Both the position numbers and the translations under genes were made by a program. DNA of 64,000 nt from Jiella sonneratiae. Its GTDB lineage: Bacteria; Pseudomonadota; Alphaproteobacteria; Rhizobiales; Rhizobiaceae. Shown here piece by piece: positions 27,074 to 37,688 of the stretch (positions are counted from its first letter, which is position 1; every line of letters begins with the position of its first letter). The stretch spans positions 62,001 to 126,000 of the forward strand of contig NZ_JAFMPY010000001.1 in the NCBI RefSeq assembly GCF_017353515.1. Direction: 5' to 3'. The notes beneath the pieces were generated by a model. It was not told the DNA's origin. It did no database searches and saw nothing but the letters and a program-made list of their open reading frames with translations.

Positions 27074-28241
27074 AGAAGATCGCGAAAAGTCCGTCCATGA
27101 CGATGACGAGGAAGATCGACTTGACCACCGAGGCGGTGACCCGCAGGCCGAGGCTCTCGGCGCTGCCGCCGACCTTCATTCCCTCCGCCGCTCCGACGAT
27201 GCCGATGACGACGGCCATGAAGGGGGCCTTGATCAAGCCGGAGAAGACGGTGAACAGGTCGACGCTGTTCTGGATGCCCTGCAGGTAGTTGGCGATGGAG
27301 ATGCCGGAATAGAGCTTCAGCGTCAGCATGCCGCCGAGCAGCGCCGAGAGATTGGCGAGGACGGTGAGGAGCGGCAAAGCGATGGCGAGCGCGAGGAGCC
27401 GCGGGAAGACGAGGACGCCGATCGGGTTGAGGCCGATGACGTGCAGCGCGTCGATCTCCTCGCGCATCTTCATCGAGCCGAGCTCGGCGGTGATCGCACT
27501 GCCAGACCGGCCGGCGATCATGATCGCCGTCAGCAGCACGCCGATCTCGCGCAGGACCAGGATGCCGACGAGATTGACGGCATAGACCTCGCCGCCGAAG
27601 CGGCGCAGCTGGAAGGCGCCCTGCTGGGCGATGATGCCGCCGATGAGAAAGGTGATCAGCACGATGATCGGGATCGCCTTGACCCCCATCTGGTCGAGCT
27701 GGTTGAAGATCGCCGCGGGGCGCCGCTGGGTGCGCCCGGCCAGCCGGTTGCCGGCCCCGTAGATCGCGCCGCCGATGATGTTGAGGGCGGAGACCGCCTC
27801 GTCGCGGACGCCGTAGACGCCGCCGCCGACGCTGGCGAAAAGCGCGAGGAGCAGATTGCGCCGCGCCGGACGCTCCGGCGGCTGCTGCTTCGCCATGGCG
27901 GCGCGCACCGCCGAAAAGAGCGCCGCATTGCGGTTCGGGACACCGGCGAGCTCGACCCTGCGGCCGTCTGCCGAAAGGTCCTGCGTCAGGCGCTCGAGGA
28001 CGAAGGCCCCCGCCGTGTCGATGCGGCCGACCTTCGAACAGTCGAGGACGACGCTGCCGCCGAGATTGGAGCGGGCGGTCTCGGCGAGGAGGCCCTCCAT
28101 CTCGCCGACGGTGCGCGACAGCCAGTCGCCGCTGGCGACGAGCCGCACGCCGCCGTCCCGCTTCTCGCCTTCGAGAGCGGGCCTGACGGAAGACAGGCGA
28201 CCGCTGGCGGCGGTCTCGTCGGCCTTCGAAGCCTGCAGCAT
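27054..28241 (-). CDS. mlaE: Mla-type permease with N-terminal STAS-like domain
   Basis: A 395-residue inner-membrane permease. The N-terminal 120 residues resemble a STAS domain (GGSVVLDCSKVGRIDTAGAFVLERL), taking the place of a separate MlaB; the MlaE domain follows with GGIIAQQGAFQLRRFG, VNLVGILVLREIGVLLTAI, the AGRSGSAITAELGSMKMREE block and several membrane helices. I chose the ATG at 28241 because GAGGTAGA precedes it; an in-frame ATG at 28310 has no such site. It is the first gene of the operon. The 149-bp gap to the divergent epimerase gene should hold both promoters, though no clear hexamers stand out. Confidence 0.93.
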   Translation of the reverse strand: MLQASKADETAASGRLSSVRPALEGEKRDGGVRLVASGDWLSRTVGEMEGLLAETARSNLGGSVVLDCSKVGRIDTAGAFVLERLTQDLSADGRRVELAGVPNRNAALFSAVRAAMAKQQPPERPARRNLLLALFASVGGGVYGVRDEAVSALNIIGGAIYGAGNRLAGRTQRRPAAIFNQLDQMGVKAIPIIVLITFLIGGIIAQQGAFQLRRFGGEVYAVNLVGILVLREIGVLLTAIMIAGRSGSAITAELGSMKMREEIDALHVIGLNPIGVLVFPRLLALAIALPLLTVLANLSALLGGMLTLKLYSGISIANYLQGIQNSVDLFTVFSGLIKAPFMAVVIGIVGAAEGMKVGGSAESLGLRVTASVVKSIFLVIVMDGLFAIFYASIGL

Positions 28242-28390
28242 TCTACCTCGATCCGCATCCGGCCGCCGGGCGGGTTCGTCTCGGCCGCGCCCCGGGCGCA
28301 GCGTTCGCAACCCCTTGGCGACCGCCCCCCTTCACTGGCACAGGGCTTCGTGGGAATAAACCGAGGCCAGCCCCGGGGAGATCATTTACC

Positions 28391-29371
28391 ATGCCGCGTC
28401 GACTTTCGGTCACAGTGGAGCGCTTTCCGCTTCGCGAGCCCTTCCGGATCGCCCGCGGCGTCAAGACGGAAGCTGTGGTCGTCACCTGCGCGATCGCCGA
28501 CGAATACGGGCGGGGCTGGGCCGAATGCGTGCCCTATCCCCGCTACGGCGAGAGCATCGACGGCGTCGTCGCAGAGATCGAATCGGTGCGGGCGCTCGTC
28601 GAGGGCGGCGGCTCGCGCGACAGTCTCGCTTCGGCGCTGGCGCCGGGCGCCGCCCGCAACGCCCTCGACTGCGCCCTCTGGGACCTCGAGGCGAAGTCGA
28701 CCGGCGGGCGGGTCGCGGCGATCGTCTGCGGCGAAACGCCCCGGCCGGTGGAGACCGCCTTCACCATCAGCCTCGATTCGGCCGAGGCGATGGCGAGCGC
28801 GGCCCGGGCCAGCGGCCGCCAGCTCCTCAAGGTGAAGCTCGGCACGGCCGACGACCGCGAGCGCATCCGCGCCGTCAGGAGCGCCGCCCGCGGCGCCCGG
28901 CTCATCCTCGACGCCAACGAGGGCTGGAGCGCCGACAACATCAAGGCGCATCTCCTCGCCGCGGCCGCCGCGGGGGCGGTGCTGGTCGAACAGCCGCTGC
29001 CGGCCGGGTCGGACGAGATCCTCGGCACGATCCCGCACCCGGTGCCGATCTGCGCCGACGAGTCCCTGCATGTCGGCGAGGACCTCGACCACGTCGCCGG
29101 GCTCTACGACTACGTCAACGTCAAGCTCGACAAGACCGGCGGGCTCACCGAGGCGGTGCGGCTGATCGAGGCGGCGCGCCGCCACGGCTTCGGCGTCATG
29201 GTGGGCTGCATGGTCGGCTCGTCGCTCGCCATGGCCCCGGCGCTGCTCCTCGCCCAGACGGCGGATTTCGTCGATCTCGACGGACCGCTGCTCCTGGCGA
29301 AGGACCGCCCGCACCCCCTCGCCTATTCGGGCTCGCTGGTCTCGCCACCGGACCCGGAACTCTGGGGCTGA
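28391..29371 (+). CDS. ycjG: L-Ala-D/L-Glu epimerase (dipeptide epimerase, enolase superfamily)
   Basis: Epimerises L-Ala-D-Glu to L-Ala-L-Glu in murein peptide recycling. The 326-residue protein has the enolase-superfamily layout: catalytic Lys pair in LLKVKLG, metal ligands in ILDANEGW, VEQPLP and CADESL, the second catalytic Lys in NVKLDKTGG, and the GCMVGSS and DLDGP elements near the end, the latter a specificity mark of Ala-Glu epimerases. The ATG follows GGGGAGAT at somewhat long spacing. It is a monocistronic gene between the mla operon and a convergent DUF4139 gene. Confidence 0.92.
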   Translation: MPRRLSVTVERFPLREPFRIARGVKTEAVVVTCAIADEYGRGWAECVPYPRYGESIDGVVAEIESVRALVEGGGSRDSLASALAPGAARNALDCALWDLEAKSTGGRVAAIVCGETPRPVETAFTISLDSAEAMASAARASGRQLLKVKLGTADDRERIRAVRSAARGARLILDANEGWSADNIKAHLLAAAAAGAVLVEQPLPAGSDEILGTIPHPVPICADESLHVGEDLDHVAGLYDYVNVKLDKTGGLTEAVRLIEAARRHGFGVMVGCMVGSSLAMAPALLLAQTADFVDLDGPLLLAKDRPHPLAYSGSLVSPPDPELWG

Positions 29372-29410
29372 GCCGCCCGCCCGCTGAAGGCGGCGGCACG
29401 GCAGGCGCCG

Positions 29411-31480
29411 TCACATCGCCTTGATTTCGTCGCGCAGCGTCTTTTCGACCGCCTCGCGCCGCTTCTTCAGCGCCTCGATGTCGCCGTCGATCTTCTTCAG
29501 TTGATCCTCCTGGCCGCGCATCGTCGCGAGATAGCTGTCGCGCAGGTCTCCCGGCCCGACGGCCTTGATGTTCTCGCGGATGCGGTCCTGGGCCGCGTAG
29601 ATGTCCTGCTTGTCGCCGGACAGCCTGTCGATCCGGCGGTCGAGCTCGGTCTTCTCGCCCTGGATCGCGGCGAGTTCGGCAAGATGCAGGGAAAGTTCCT
29701 GGTCGTCGGTCTGCTTGGAGAAGCGCAGGAGCTCCGACTGGGCGGCGTCGACCAGCGCGAAGCCCTCGTCGCGGACGTAGCGATAGGTCGCGCCGACGTC
29801 GCGGGTCGCGCCGGCCGGAATCGTCGTCTCCAGTCGATAGGCCGATTCGGTCTCGCCGGCCTTGAAGTCGGAGATCAGCTGCCAGCCGTCGAGCTTGGGA
29901 TGCTCGATGACCAGCTTGCGCTCCTCCGCGCCGTCGTTGCGGGCGCTGTAGACCGTGCGGCGCTCCGAGACCGACTTGTAGCGCAGGACGCCGTCGACGA
30001 CGCGGATCTCGTTGACGAGATCCTCCGGCCGCTCCTTGCTGTTGATGGTGATCTTGCGGTCGAGGGCGAACTGCACCTGCCGCTCCTCCTTGGCCGGAAC
30101 CGGCAGCAGCGTCGAATCGCCCACATAGCCGGAGGCGTCGTAGACCGTGACGATGCCCGCCGGCAGTGCCGAGCCGGTGGCGTTGTCGAGCCGGACCGCC
30201 GCCGTCGGGTGGGTCTCGCCCCCCGGCACGAAGACCGCGATGCGTTCGGCCGGAACCTCGGCATCGACGACCGGCACCGACAGGGTCGAACCCGCGTCGA
30301 GGGTCACCGGCTGCGGCAGCGGATAGGTCACCGACACGTCCCCCTCGACCGCCGCGCCGACGTCGCTCGCCGCGCCGATCGAGAACTCGGCCGCTTCCGG
30401 CGTCGGCGCCGCCGCCATCAGGCTGTCGGCGAAGGCCGCCGCGCCGTTCAGCGAGCGCGACGCCTTGGCCATCGGCGAAGGGCTCGGCAGGGCGCCGCGA
30501 TCGGGCTCGGGAACCGATTGCCTGTCAACGAAGACAGGGACTTCCGGCCGTTCCTTGAAGAACGGGTCGAACAGATTCTGGCGCAGCGTCACCGGCGAGC
30601 CGGAGGACAGCGCCACCCTGACGTCGTGCCAGTTCTCGCCGGTGGCGTTCTCGATCACCGCCCAGCTCTGCAGCCGGCCCTTGCCGTCCTTGCCGAGGAC
30701 GAGACGGTGCGACGACTTCCACACCGGCGCGGCGACCACATAGTCGAACTCGACGGTCCGCGCGCCGGTACCGTCGACCTTCACCGAGACGAGGCGGTTG
30801 TCGTCGGAAAGACTGCGTGCCAGCGAGGCCGCCGCCTTCTTCAGCTCCTCGGCCGTCTTCTCGTCGAGAATCTCGACCGAGGTGTCGGCGAAGACCGGCA
30901 GCGAACGCACCTCGCCGGTCTCGGCGAGGATCGCGACGATGGCGATCGGCGTCTCGGAGCGGCCTTCGCCCTCCTGCGCCTTCGGCTGCGCGGTCCCGAG
31001 GACCGTTCCGGTTACCGACCGGTCGCCCTCGATGCGCACCCGCGCGCCCTTGAGCTTGGAGAGAAGCAGCGGCAGCGAGTTGAGGTCGGCCGGCCGGAAA
31101 AGGGCGGCGCGGGAGAGCTCGCGGGCGTTTTTCGACCCTTCGAGCGAGACCTGGCCGACCCCGCCGCCGGGATTGCGCACCACGAGGCTCTTCAGGACGT
31201 CGTTGACCTGGTCGAGCGGCACGTCCATGCCGACCGTCGCCTCGCCGACGACGTCGGCGGACCGGACGATCTCGGCGACGCCGCCCGAATAGAGCACGAT
31301 CGAGCGGATGTCGCCGGTGCGGGCCGGCGCGTCGGCTCCGCCCGCCGCGGCCGCGCTGCCCGCGTCGGCGCCGAGGGCGGCTGCCGGACGCGACGTGTCC
31401 GGGGACTGGGCTGCCGCGAGCGCCGTCGACGCCAGGAGGGCGGAGAGGGTCGCGAGTGCTTTCAGGGGCGTGTTCCGCAT
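29411..31480 (-). CDS. Secreted DUF4139 domain protein
   Basis: A 689-residue exported protein with a signal peptide (ALLASTALAAAQ), then an Ala/Gly-rich stretch and an N-terminal DUF4140-like region starting IRSIVLYSGGVAEI. The C-terminal half is DUF4139 (RQVQFALDRKITINSKERP, YRLETTIPAGATRDV), ending in a coiled coil of about 80 residues (LDRRIDRLSGDKQDI onward). The start follows GGGAGA at 5 bp. No function is established for the family. It stands alone, convergent with the epimerase gene. Confidence 0.85.
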   Translation of the reverse strand: MRNTPLKALATLSALLASTALAAAQSPDTSRPAAALGADAGSAAAAGGADAPARTGDIRSIVLYSGGVAEIVRSADVVGEATVGMDVPLDQVNDVLKSLVVRNPGGGVGQVSLEGSKNARELSRAALFRPADLNSLPLLLSKLKGARVRIEGDRSVTGTVLGTAQPKAQEGEGRSETPIAIVAILAETGEVRSLPVFADTSVEILDEKTAEELKKAAASLARSLSDDNRLVSVKVDGTGARTVEFDYVVAAPVWKSSHRLVLGKDGKGRLQSWAVIENATGENWHDVRVALSSGSPVTLRQNLFDPFFKERPEVPVFVDRQSVPEPDRGALPSPSPMAKASRSLNGAAAFADSLMAAAPTPEAAEFSIGAASDVGAAVEGDVSVTYPLPQPVTLDAGSTLSVPVVDAEVPAERIAVFVPGGETHPTAAVRLDNATGSALPAGIVTVYDASGYVGDSTLLPVPAKEERQVQFALDRKITINSKERPEDLVNEIRVVDGVLRYKSVSERRTVYSARNDGAEERKLVIEHPKLDGWQLISDFKAGETESAYRLETTIPAGATRDVGATYRYVRDEGFALVDAAQSELLRFSKQTDDQELSLHLAELAAIQGEKTELDRRIDRLSGDKQDIYAAQDRIRENIKAVGPGDLRDSYLATMRGQEDQLKKIDGDIEALKKRREAVEKTLRDEIKAM

Positions 31481-31671
31481 GAATTCTCCCGATGATTGCA
31501 ATCGACGCGCCGCCGAGGGCACGTCTCCGAAGACGCCCCTCGATTGCCGACGGCATCGCGAGCCCCGTTCCCCTCTTGCCCGCCATTCGTGGCAAGTTGA
31601 AGAAGGATGCCGTCGTCGGGGCCGGACCGGCGAAACGCTTGCCTTCGCCGGCAAACGCACGATTTGGAACG

Positions 31672-31944
31672 ATGAAGCAACCAGACGGAACGGCTGAGAA
31701 GATGCCCGCGGAAAACGACCGATCGACCAAGGACGTTCTCGCAAGGGCGAAGGCGGCGGCCGACGCGCTGAACCTTGCCCTGCGCGATGCGGCCGAACGG
31801 AACATCGCTCTTTCCGTCGCAGTCTCGAACGAGCCGCTGCATCCCCACGGTCCGGGGCCGGAGGTGGCTGTGGTCGAGCTGCTCCACCACGCCCATCAGG
31901 AGGGCCGACGGCCGCAGGACCTCAATTCCGCCAACGACGACTGA
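31672..31944 (+). CDS. Small hypothetical protein
   Basis: A 90-residue acidic-to-neutral soluble protein with one predicted helix (VLARAKAAADALNLALRDAAE) followed by a more conserved-looking patch (VAVVELLHHAHQEGRRPQDLN). GGAA lies just upstream of the ATG; an alternative ATG at 31702 would remove ten residues. Codon use fits the genome and no better frame exists here. I do not recognise it. Confidence 0.5.
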   Translation: MKQPDGTAEKMPAENDRSTKDVLARAKAAADALNLALRDAAERNIALSVAVSNEPLHPHGPGPEVAVVELLHHAHQEGRRPQDLNSANDD

Positions 31945-32095
31945 GCCGCCGCCCGTCTTAAAGACCGCCCCTGCCGCGGCCGGATCTTCCGCCGGGTCCG
32001 GTCGCGATCACGCGCAATTGACCCGGCCCGCGGTTTCCCTCGACGCCATGGCAGCGAACCTTCGGGAATTTCTGAGCCAACCGGGAGACCTGCCG

Positions 32096-32512
32096 ATGCG
32101 ACCCGCCGTCCTCTTCGCCTTCGCCGCAACGATGCTGCTCGCGACGCCGGTCGCTGCCCGCGCGGACGATGCAGGCGACATCCGCGCGGCCATTTCGGCG
32201 CAGCTTCAGGCGTTCAACGCCGACGACGGCGGCACGGCCTATTCCTACGCCGCGCCGAACATCAAGGCGATGTTTCCCTCGCCCGACGTCTTCATGACCA
32301 TGGTCCGGTCAGCCTACGATCCGGTCTACCATTCGAGCGGCGCGGCCTTCGGCACCCTGAAGCCGGAAGGCACCGGCTTCCGCCAGGAAGTCCATCTGAC
32401 CGACCGCGACGGCAGGAGCTGGATCGCCAGCTACACGTTGGAGCGCCAGCCCGACGGCTCGATGAAGATCACCGGCTGCTCGCTGCGCAAGGGCGACGAC
32501 GTCGCGGTGTAG
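32096..32512 (+). CDS. Secreted DUF4864 domain protein
   Basis: A 138-residue exported protein with a signal peptide ending ARA and a SnoaL/NTF2-like pattern. Visible family features are IRAAISAQLQAFNADDGGTA, YSYAAPNIKAMFPSPDVFM and the final GCSLRKG. The ATG at 32096 follows GGGAGA and starts the signal peptide directly; an in-frame ATG at 32048 would bury it. Function unknown. Confidence 0.82.
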   Translation: MRPAVLFAFAATMLLATPVAARADDAGDIRAAISAQLQAFNADDGGTAYSYAAPNIKAMFPSPDVFMTMVRSAYDPVYHSSGAAFGTLKPEGTGFRQEVHLTDRDGRSWIASYTLERQPDGSMKITGCSLRKGDDVAV

Positions 32513-32712
32513 GCTTTACGCCCAGAGCGTCCCGCCGGACGGTCCCGGCTGGGCACCGCCGGTCGCATGCCGGTGCCGCCCCGCGCCGTCCAGCGCCGGA
32601 CGGCGAACGGGCAGCGCAACCGGTGGCTGACGTTTCGGTGAAGCGGTTTCATCGGCCCCGGGGATGCCGTAAGGGAATACCGGGGCGCATTCATACCGAC
32701 GAGATCGACACG

Positions 32713-33150
32713 ATGACCTCACGCATCGCCAGGACCTCCTGCGCAACGCTCGCACTTGCCCTCGCCTTTTGTCTCGGCACCGGTACTGCCCTCGCCTTCG
32801 ACCTTTACGAGCACAACGGGTCGCTGGTCCGGCTCACCGAACGCAACGGCCTGGTGACGATCAGCTACCAGAATCCGAAGTCGAGCCTCAGGAAGCTCGG
32901 GGTGCGGAACGGCACGGTGCTGTTTACGGGCCGCTTCAAGGGCCGCGGCCTCGCCGGCACGGCCTACGTCTTCCGCAAGGGCTGCCAGCCGGCGCCCTAC
33001 GACGTCGCCGGGCCGGCCACCGGCGGCGGGTCGATCTATCTCTCGGGCGCCGCGCCGGTACGCGCACGGGGAAGCTGCGCCGTCACCGGCTATTCGGAAA
33101 GGAGCGGCAACGCCCGCCTCGTCTTCGACGCCTTCCAGGGCGACGACTGA
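32713..33150 (+). CDS. Small secreted hypothetical protein
   Basis: A 145-residue exported protein: a signal peptide of about 28 residues ending GTALA, then FDLYEHNGSLVRL and mostly beta-rich sequence with two Cys (RKGCQPAP and GSCAVTG) that may form a disulfide. I do not recognise the family. It lies between the DUF4864 gene and a convergent prolyl aminopeptidase gene. Confidence 0.65.
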   Translation: MTSRIARTSCATLALALAFCLGTGTALAFDLYEHNGSLVRLTERNGLVTISYQNPKSSLRKLGVRNGTVLFTGRFKGRGLAGTAYVFRKGCQPAPYDVAGPATGGGSIYLSGAAPVRARGSCAVTGYSERSGNARLVFDAFQGDD

Positions 33151-33185
33151 CGGCCGACGCCCGGCGTCCGACGTCCGACGCGCTT

Positions 33186-34606
<1,421 letters not shown>

Positions 34607-34952
34607 CGCGCATCCCTCCGGCCGTGATCGGCTCCGGCCTGCCGGAACCCCTACGGGACACATGGTATCGCCCGGAGGACGGTGACGGAAGCTCGGGCTC
34701 TTCCGCGAGCCGACATTCGCTTCGCCGGCGGCCGCCGCACGGGACCTTCGACGCCGGATCGGCGATCGCCGCCGTGGTTTTTTGGAGCCGACAGCGTTCG
34801 TCACTGCAACGATTGTGCTTCAGACGGTCAGTCTACTTCAACCGTTTCAGCAACCAGAAATTAAAGTATCATAATGTTTTTGCTCTCAATGCGTGCATAT
34901 GCCATCATGCCACAACGTCAATTAGTCGCGTTTTCAAACCGAGTGACTGACG
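34607..34952 (+). other. 346-bp spacer with AT-rich promoter region of the peptide locus
   Basis: From about 34790 the base composition falls well below the genome norm, including ATTAAAGTATCATAATG near 34858-34876, where TATCAT could serve as a -10 with GTTTCA 17 bp upstream. No gene is evident. It separates the GFA gene (minus strand) from the PatG-like protease gene. Confidence 0.4.
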
Positions 34953-37070
34953 ATGCCGCTTCCGCTCGAACATCTCGGCCGGCTCGGCCCGGGTGACCCC
35001 CGGGTGAAGATCGGCGTCGTCGACGGCCCGCCGGACCTTGCGATCGCAGCGCTGCGGGATGCGCCGATCGCGGTGGAGGCGACGATGCGGATCGCCGAGG
35101 CGCACCGCCCGGATGCGCACGGCACCGAGATCTGCAGCCTGCTGTTCGACGCGGCAAATGGCATCGCCGCCGGTTGTTCCGGGCTGGTCCTGCCGGTGTT
35201 CTTCCCGGATCCCCGGCCCTCGCACGAAGCGCCGCGGGCGACGCAGACCGACATCGCCCGGGCGATCTACATGGCGGTCGAGCGGGGCGTCTCGATCGTC
35301 AATGTCAGTGCCGGCCAGCTGTCGTCCACGGCCGAGGCGTCGCGGCATCTGGAGGATGCGCTGAAGCTCTGCGAACGCAGCGGCGTCCTCGTCGTGGCGG
35401 CGGCCGGCAACGACGGCTGCGCCTGCCTGCACGTGCCCGCCGCGGTGGCGACGGTGCTCGCCGTCGGCGCGATGGACGAGGACGGGCGGCCGCTCGCCAG
35501 TTCCAATTACGGTGCCGGCTACGGCGTCAACGGCGTCCTCGCCCCCGGCGTCGTGGCAGATCTCGCCACCGTCGGCGGCGAGCGGGTGAGCCGCAGCGGG
35601 TCGAGCTTCGCCACCGCCGTGGTCAGCGGCGTCGCGGCGCGGATGCTCTCGGCGGCGCGCCGGGCGGGCGCAGGCGTCGGCCCGCTCGACATCCGCGACA
35701 TCATCATCGGGACGGCCCGCCCCTGCGATCCGCAGGCGGACGGCGAATGCGCCCGCGTGCTCGCCGGGCGGCTGGACGTTGCGGCGGCGATCGCCCGCCT
35801 GCGCGAGACCACGGATGCGGCACGGGACGAACGGCCGCCGCCCGGGCGGGAAGGACAGGACCAGGAAACAGGGAGAGAGCCGATGATCAGGGACCCGATG
35901 TCGATCAGGCCGTCGACGGCGGCCATGCTGCCCCCCGGCAGGAGCCCGGGGCTCGCCGCCGTCGTCCAGTCGGACTGCGGCTGCGGCTGCGGCGGCAAGA
36001 AGAAGAAGGCGCGCCAGCAGCAGGACCCTGAGGACGGGGTGGACGACATGTCCGAGGCAGGCGTCTCAGCCGAGGCCTTGGAAGCCCTCGGCGGGCTCGG
36101 CGGGCTCGGCGACGACGCGGTGGACGATGACGACGACGAGACGGCCGGCGCGGCAGCCGCGCTGCAGTCGGCGCGGCCGCGGCTCCCGGCGAGCGGCCGC
36201 CTCCCGGGCCGCATCGTCCAGGCGGCGGAGCGGGCGGCCGTCACCCAGCAGGCCTGCGGCTGCGGCGGCTCCAGGGAGCCGCAGAAGGTCTATGCCCTCG
36301 GCTCGGTGTGGTTCGATTTCGGCAACGAGGCGCGCTACGACGCCATCGTCCAGCGCATGGGCGACCCCGTCGCGGCGAACACGCCGACCGCGCTGATCGA
36401 CATGCTGTCGAACGACCTCTCCTTCGCCACCGGCATCACCTTCATCCTGATGCAGGACCAAATTCCGATCTACGCGATCACGCCGGCCGGACCGTTCGCC
36501 CAGGAGGTCTACCGCGACCTTCTCGACGCGATGCGCACCAGCCTCGACAACACCGGCGACCTGCAGCGGGTGGCCTTGCCCGGCTACGTCCACGGCTCCA
36601 CCCGGCTGATGAACGGCATGATCCTGCCGGTGATCTATCCTGACCCCCGCGGCATGGCGAAATGGACCGCGCCGCAGCTCGTCACCGCCGCGAAGGCGGC
36701 GATCGGCGAGGAGAGCATCGACGAGGAGCCGATCTTCAACTTCCTCGTCCGGGTCTACGACGAGCTCCGCAATCTCGGCATCAGCCCCGAGGAGCGGGCG
36801 ATCAACTTCGCCGCGACCAACGCCTATCAGGGTGCCAGCGTCTTTGCCGACGGCATGCGGCGGGGCCTCGAACTCTACGGCATCCGCGTCACCAAGAGCC
36901 CGATCTGCCGGCCGGATTCCGACTGCTGGGACGTGCAGGTCTCGATGTTCGACGCCGAGAACGAGCGGCGCGCCGGCCGGGTCTACCGCTTCACCGTCGA
37001 CGTCAGCGAGGTGCTGCCGGTCACCGTCGGTGCCGGCCGCAGCTGGAGCGTGCCGCTCTCAGCGCTCTGA
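34953..37070 (+). CDS. Subtilisin-like protease fused to PatG-type (cyanobactin maturase) C-terminal domain
   Basis: A 705-residue, signal-less protein. Residues 15-270 are an S8 subtilase with catalytic Asp24 (GVVDGPPD), His56 (DAHGTEI), oxyanion Asn153 (AAGND) and Ser218 (GSSFAT), in the PatA/PatG manner. Residues 445-700 match the PatG C-terminal domain: VYALGSVWFDFGNEARYD, IPIYAITPAGPFA, INFAATNAYQ, KSPICRPDSDCWDVQVSMFD and FTVDVSEVLPVTVG. In cyanobactin pathways PatA cleaves and PatG cleaves and macrocyclises precursor peptides. The linker holds a precursor-like piece, residues 311-352, with VVQSDC and a Cys-Gly run, and a second Cys-Gly run near 432. A good ribosome site before the internal ATG at 35883 could also allow separate production of the C-terminal part. 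Two Cys-rich peptide genes follow. Confidence 0.88.
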   Translation: MPLPLEHLGRLGPGDPRVKIGVVDGPPDLAIAALRDAPIAVEATMRIAEAHRPDAHGTEICSLLFDAANGIAAGCSGLVLPVFFPDPRPSHEAPRATQTDIARAIYMAVERGVSIVNVSAGQLSSTAEASRHLEDALKLCERSGVLVVAAAGNDGCACLHVPAAVATVLAVGAMDEDGRPLASSNYGAGYGVNGVLAPGVVADLATVGGERVSRSGSSFATAVVSGVAARMLSAARRAGAGVGPLDIRDIIIGTARPCDPQADGECARVLAGRLDVAAAIARLRETTDAARDERPPPGREGQDQETGREPMIRDPMSIRPSTAAMLPPGRSPGLAAVVQSDCGCGCGGKKKKARQQQDPEDGVDDMSEAGVSAEALEALGGLGGLGDDAVDDDDDETAGAAAALQSARPRLPASGRLPGRIVQAAERAAVTQQACGCGGSREPQKVYALGSVWFDFGNEARYDAIVQRMGDPVAANTPTALIDMLSNDLSFATGITFILMQDQIPIYAITPAGPFAQEVYRDLLDAMRTSLDNTGDLQRVALPGYVHGSTRLMNGMILPVIYPDPRGMAKWTAPQLVTAAKAAIGEESIDEEPIFNFLVRVYDELRNLGISPEERAINFAATNAYQGASVFADGMRRGLELYGIRVTKSPICRPDSDCWDVQVSMFDAENERRAGRVYRFTVDVSEVLPVTVGAGRSWSVPLSAL

Positions 37071-37274
37071 GCGGCGGCCGCGGAACGCCGCGGGAGGCTC
37101 CGGCGCGCTGCGCCGCTGCCGCCCCGGGCTTTCAAGGCAAAGGCCCGCGGCGCCCACACGGGCTCGAATGGCCGGCGCACGGTGCGCCGGTCCGCAGGGA
37201 CCCGGCCATTCGCCGGGTGGAAGGCGCCGGACGCACGCACGTGTCCGGCCATCATCGAAGGAGGAGACCGAAGC

Positions 37275-37451
37275 ATGAGAACACCCAATCTCGCCCGTCC
37301 GGTGGAGCGCCGGCCGGCCGGCATGGCGCGGTCCGCGTCGGGCGTGGGCCAGTCCGATTGCTGCGGCAGCGGACAATGCTGCGTCGGCGCCTGTATTCCG
37401 TTCGTCAACAAATGCGCCGGCATCTGCGTCCCGAACATCGGCCAGTGCTGA
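37275..37451 (+). CDS. Putative Cys-rich precursor peptide 1 (RiPP-like)
   Basis: A 58-residue peptide with the strongest ribosome site in the area (GAAGGAGGAGACC before the ATG). The first 27 residues form a charged leader (MRTPNLARPVERRPAG) ending in GVGQS; the rest holds eight Cys at 29, 30, 35, 36, 40, 47, 51 and 58, with Gly, Pro and Asn between. The leader end resembles precursor 2 and a segment inside the PatG-like protease (VVQSDC). Gene position, 204 bp after the maturase, supports a maturase-substrate relation. It could instead be a disulfide-rich secreted peptide, but it has no Sec signal. Confidence 0.7.
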   Translation: MRTPNLARPVERRPAGMARSASGVGQSDCCGSGQCCVGACIPFVNKCAGICVPNIGQC

Positions 37452-37475
37452 ATCGCCAATCCCAAGGAGGAATCC

Positions 37476-37484
37476 ATGCGTTGA
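37476..37484 (+). other. Three-codon frame ATG-CGT-TGA at the expected start of precursor 2
   Basis: The excellent ribosome site AAGGAGGAATCC leads to this ATG, which is in frame with precursor 2 but meets TGA at codon 3. Translated through, the codons read MR-stop-PTIAAPV, which aligns with MRTPNLARPV of precursor 1, so the TGA replaces the Thr codon. Confidence 0.75.
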
Positions 37485-37505
37485 CCCACCATCGCGGCGC
37501 CCGTC

Positions 37506-37688
37506 ATGCGCGGCCACGTCGTCGCTTCCGCGCCGGGCGGCGTCGGACAGTCCTTCAGCTGGTCGTGCCTGCTGAAATGCGGCGCCAAGCTGATCCGCTG
37601 CGCCCCGCAATGCATCCCGAACCCGCTCAATCCGGGCTGCATCAGCTGCCTCGGCTCGTCCTGGAGCACCTGCAAGAGCTGCTTCTGA
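37506..37688 (+). CDS. Putative Cys-rich precursor peptide 2 (start disrupted by TGA, possible reinitiation)
   Basis: A 60-residue frame from the ATG at 37506, with leader-like MRGHVVASAPGGVGQS and then eight Cys at 21, 25, 32, 36, 45, 48, 56 and 59, ending SCF. The same number of Cys and the shared GVGQS with precursor 1 indicate a family. The natural start is probably 37476, but codon 3 there is TGA. Either the gene is a fresh pseudogene, or ribosomes terminate and restart at 37506, 22 nt downstream, or the base call is wrong. The reading frame downstream shows no other damage, which argues against long-standing decay. Confidence 0.6.
   Translation: MRGHVVASAPGGVGQSFSWSCLLKCGAKLIRCAPQCIPNPLNPGCISCLGSSWSTCKSCF

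Noticed and set aside
37476-37484. TGA read as selenocysteine
   Set aside because: No downstream SECIS-like hairpin adjoining the codon, no selenoprotein family match, and the aligned residue in precursor 1 is Thr.
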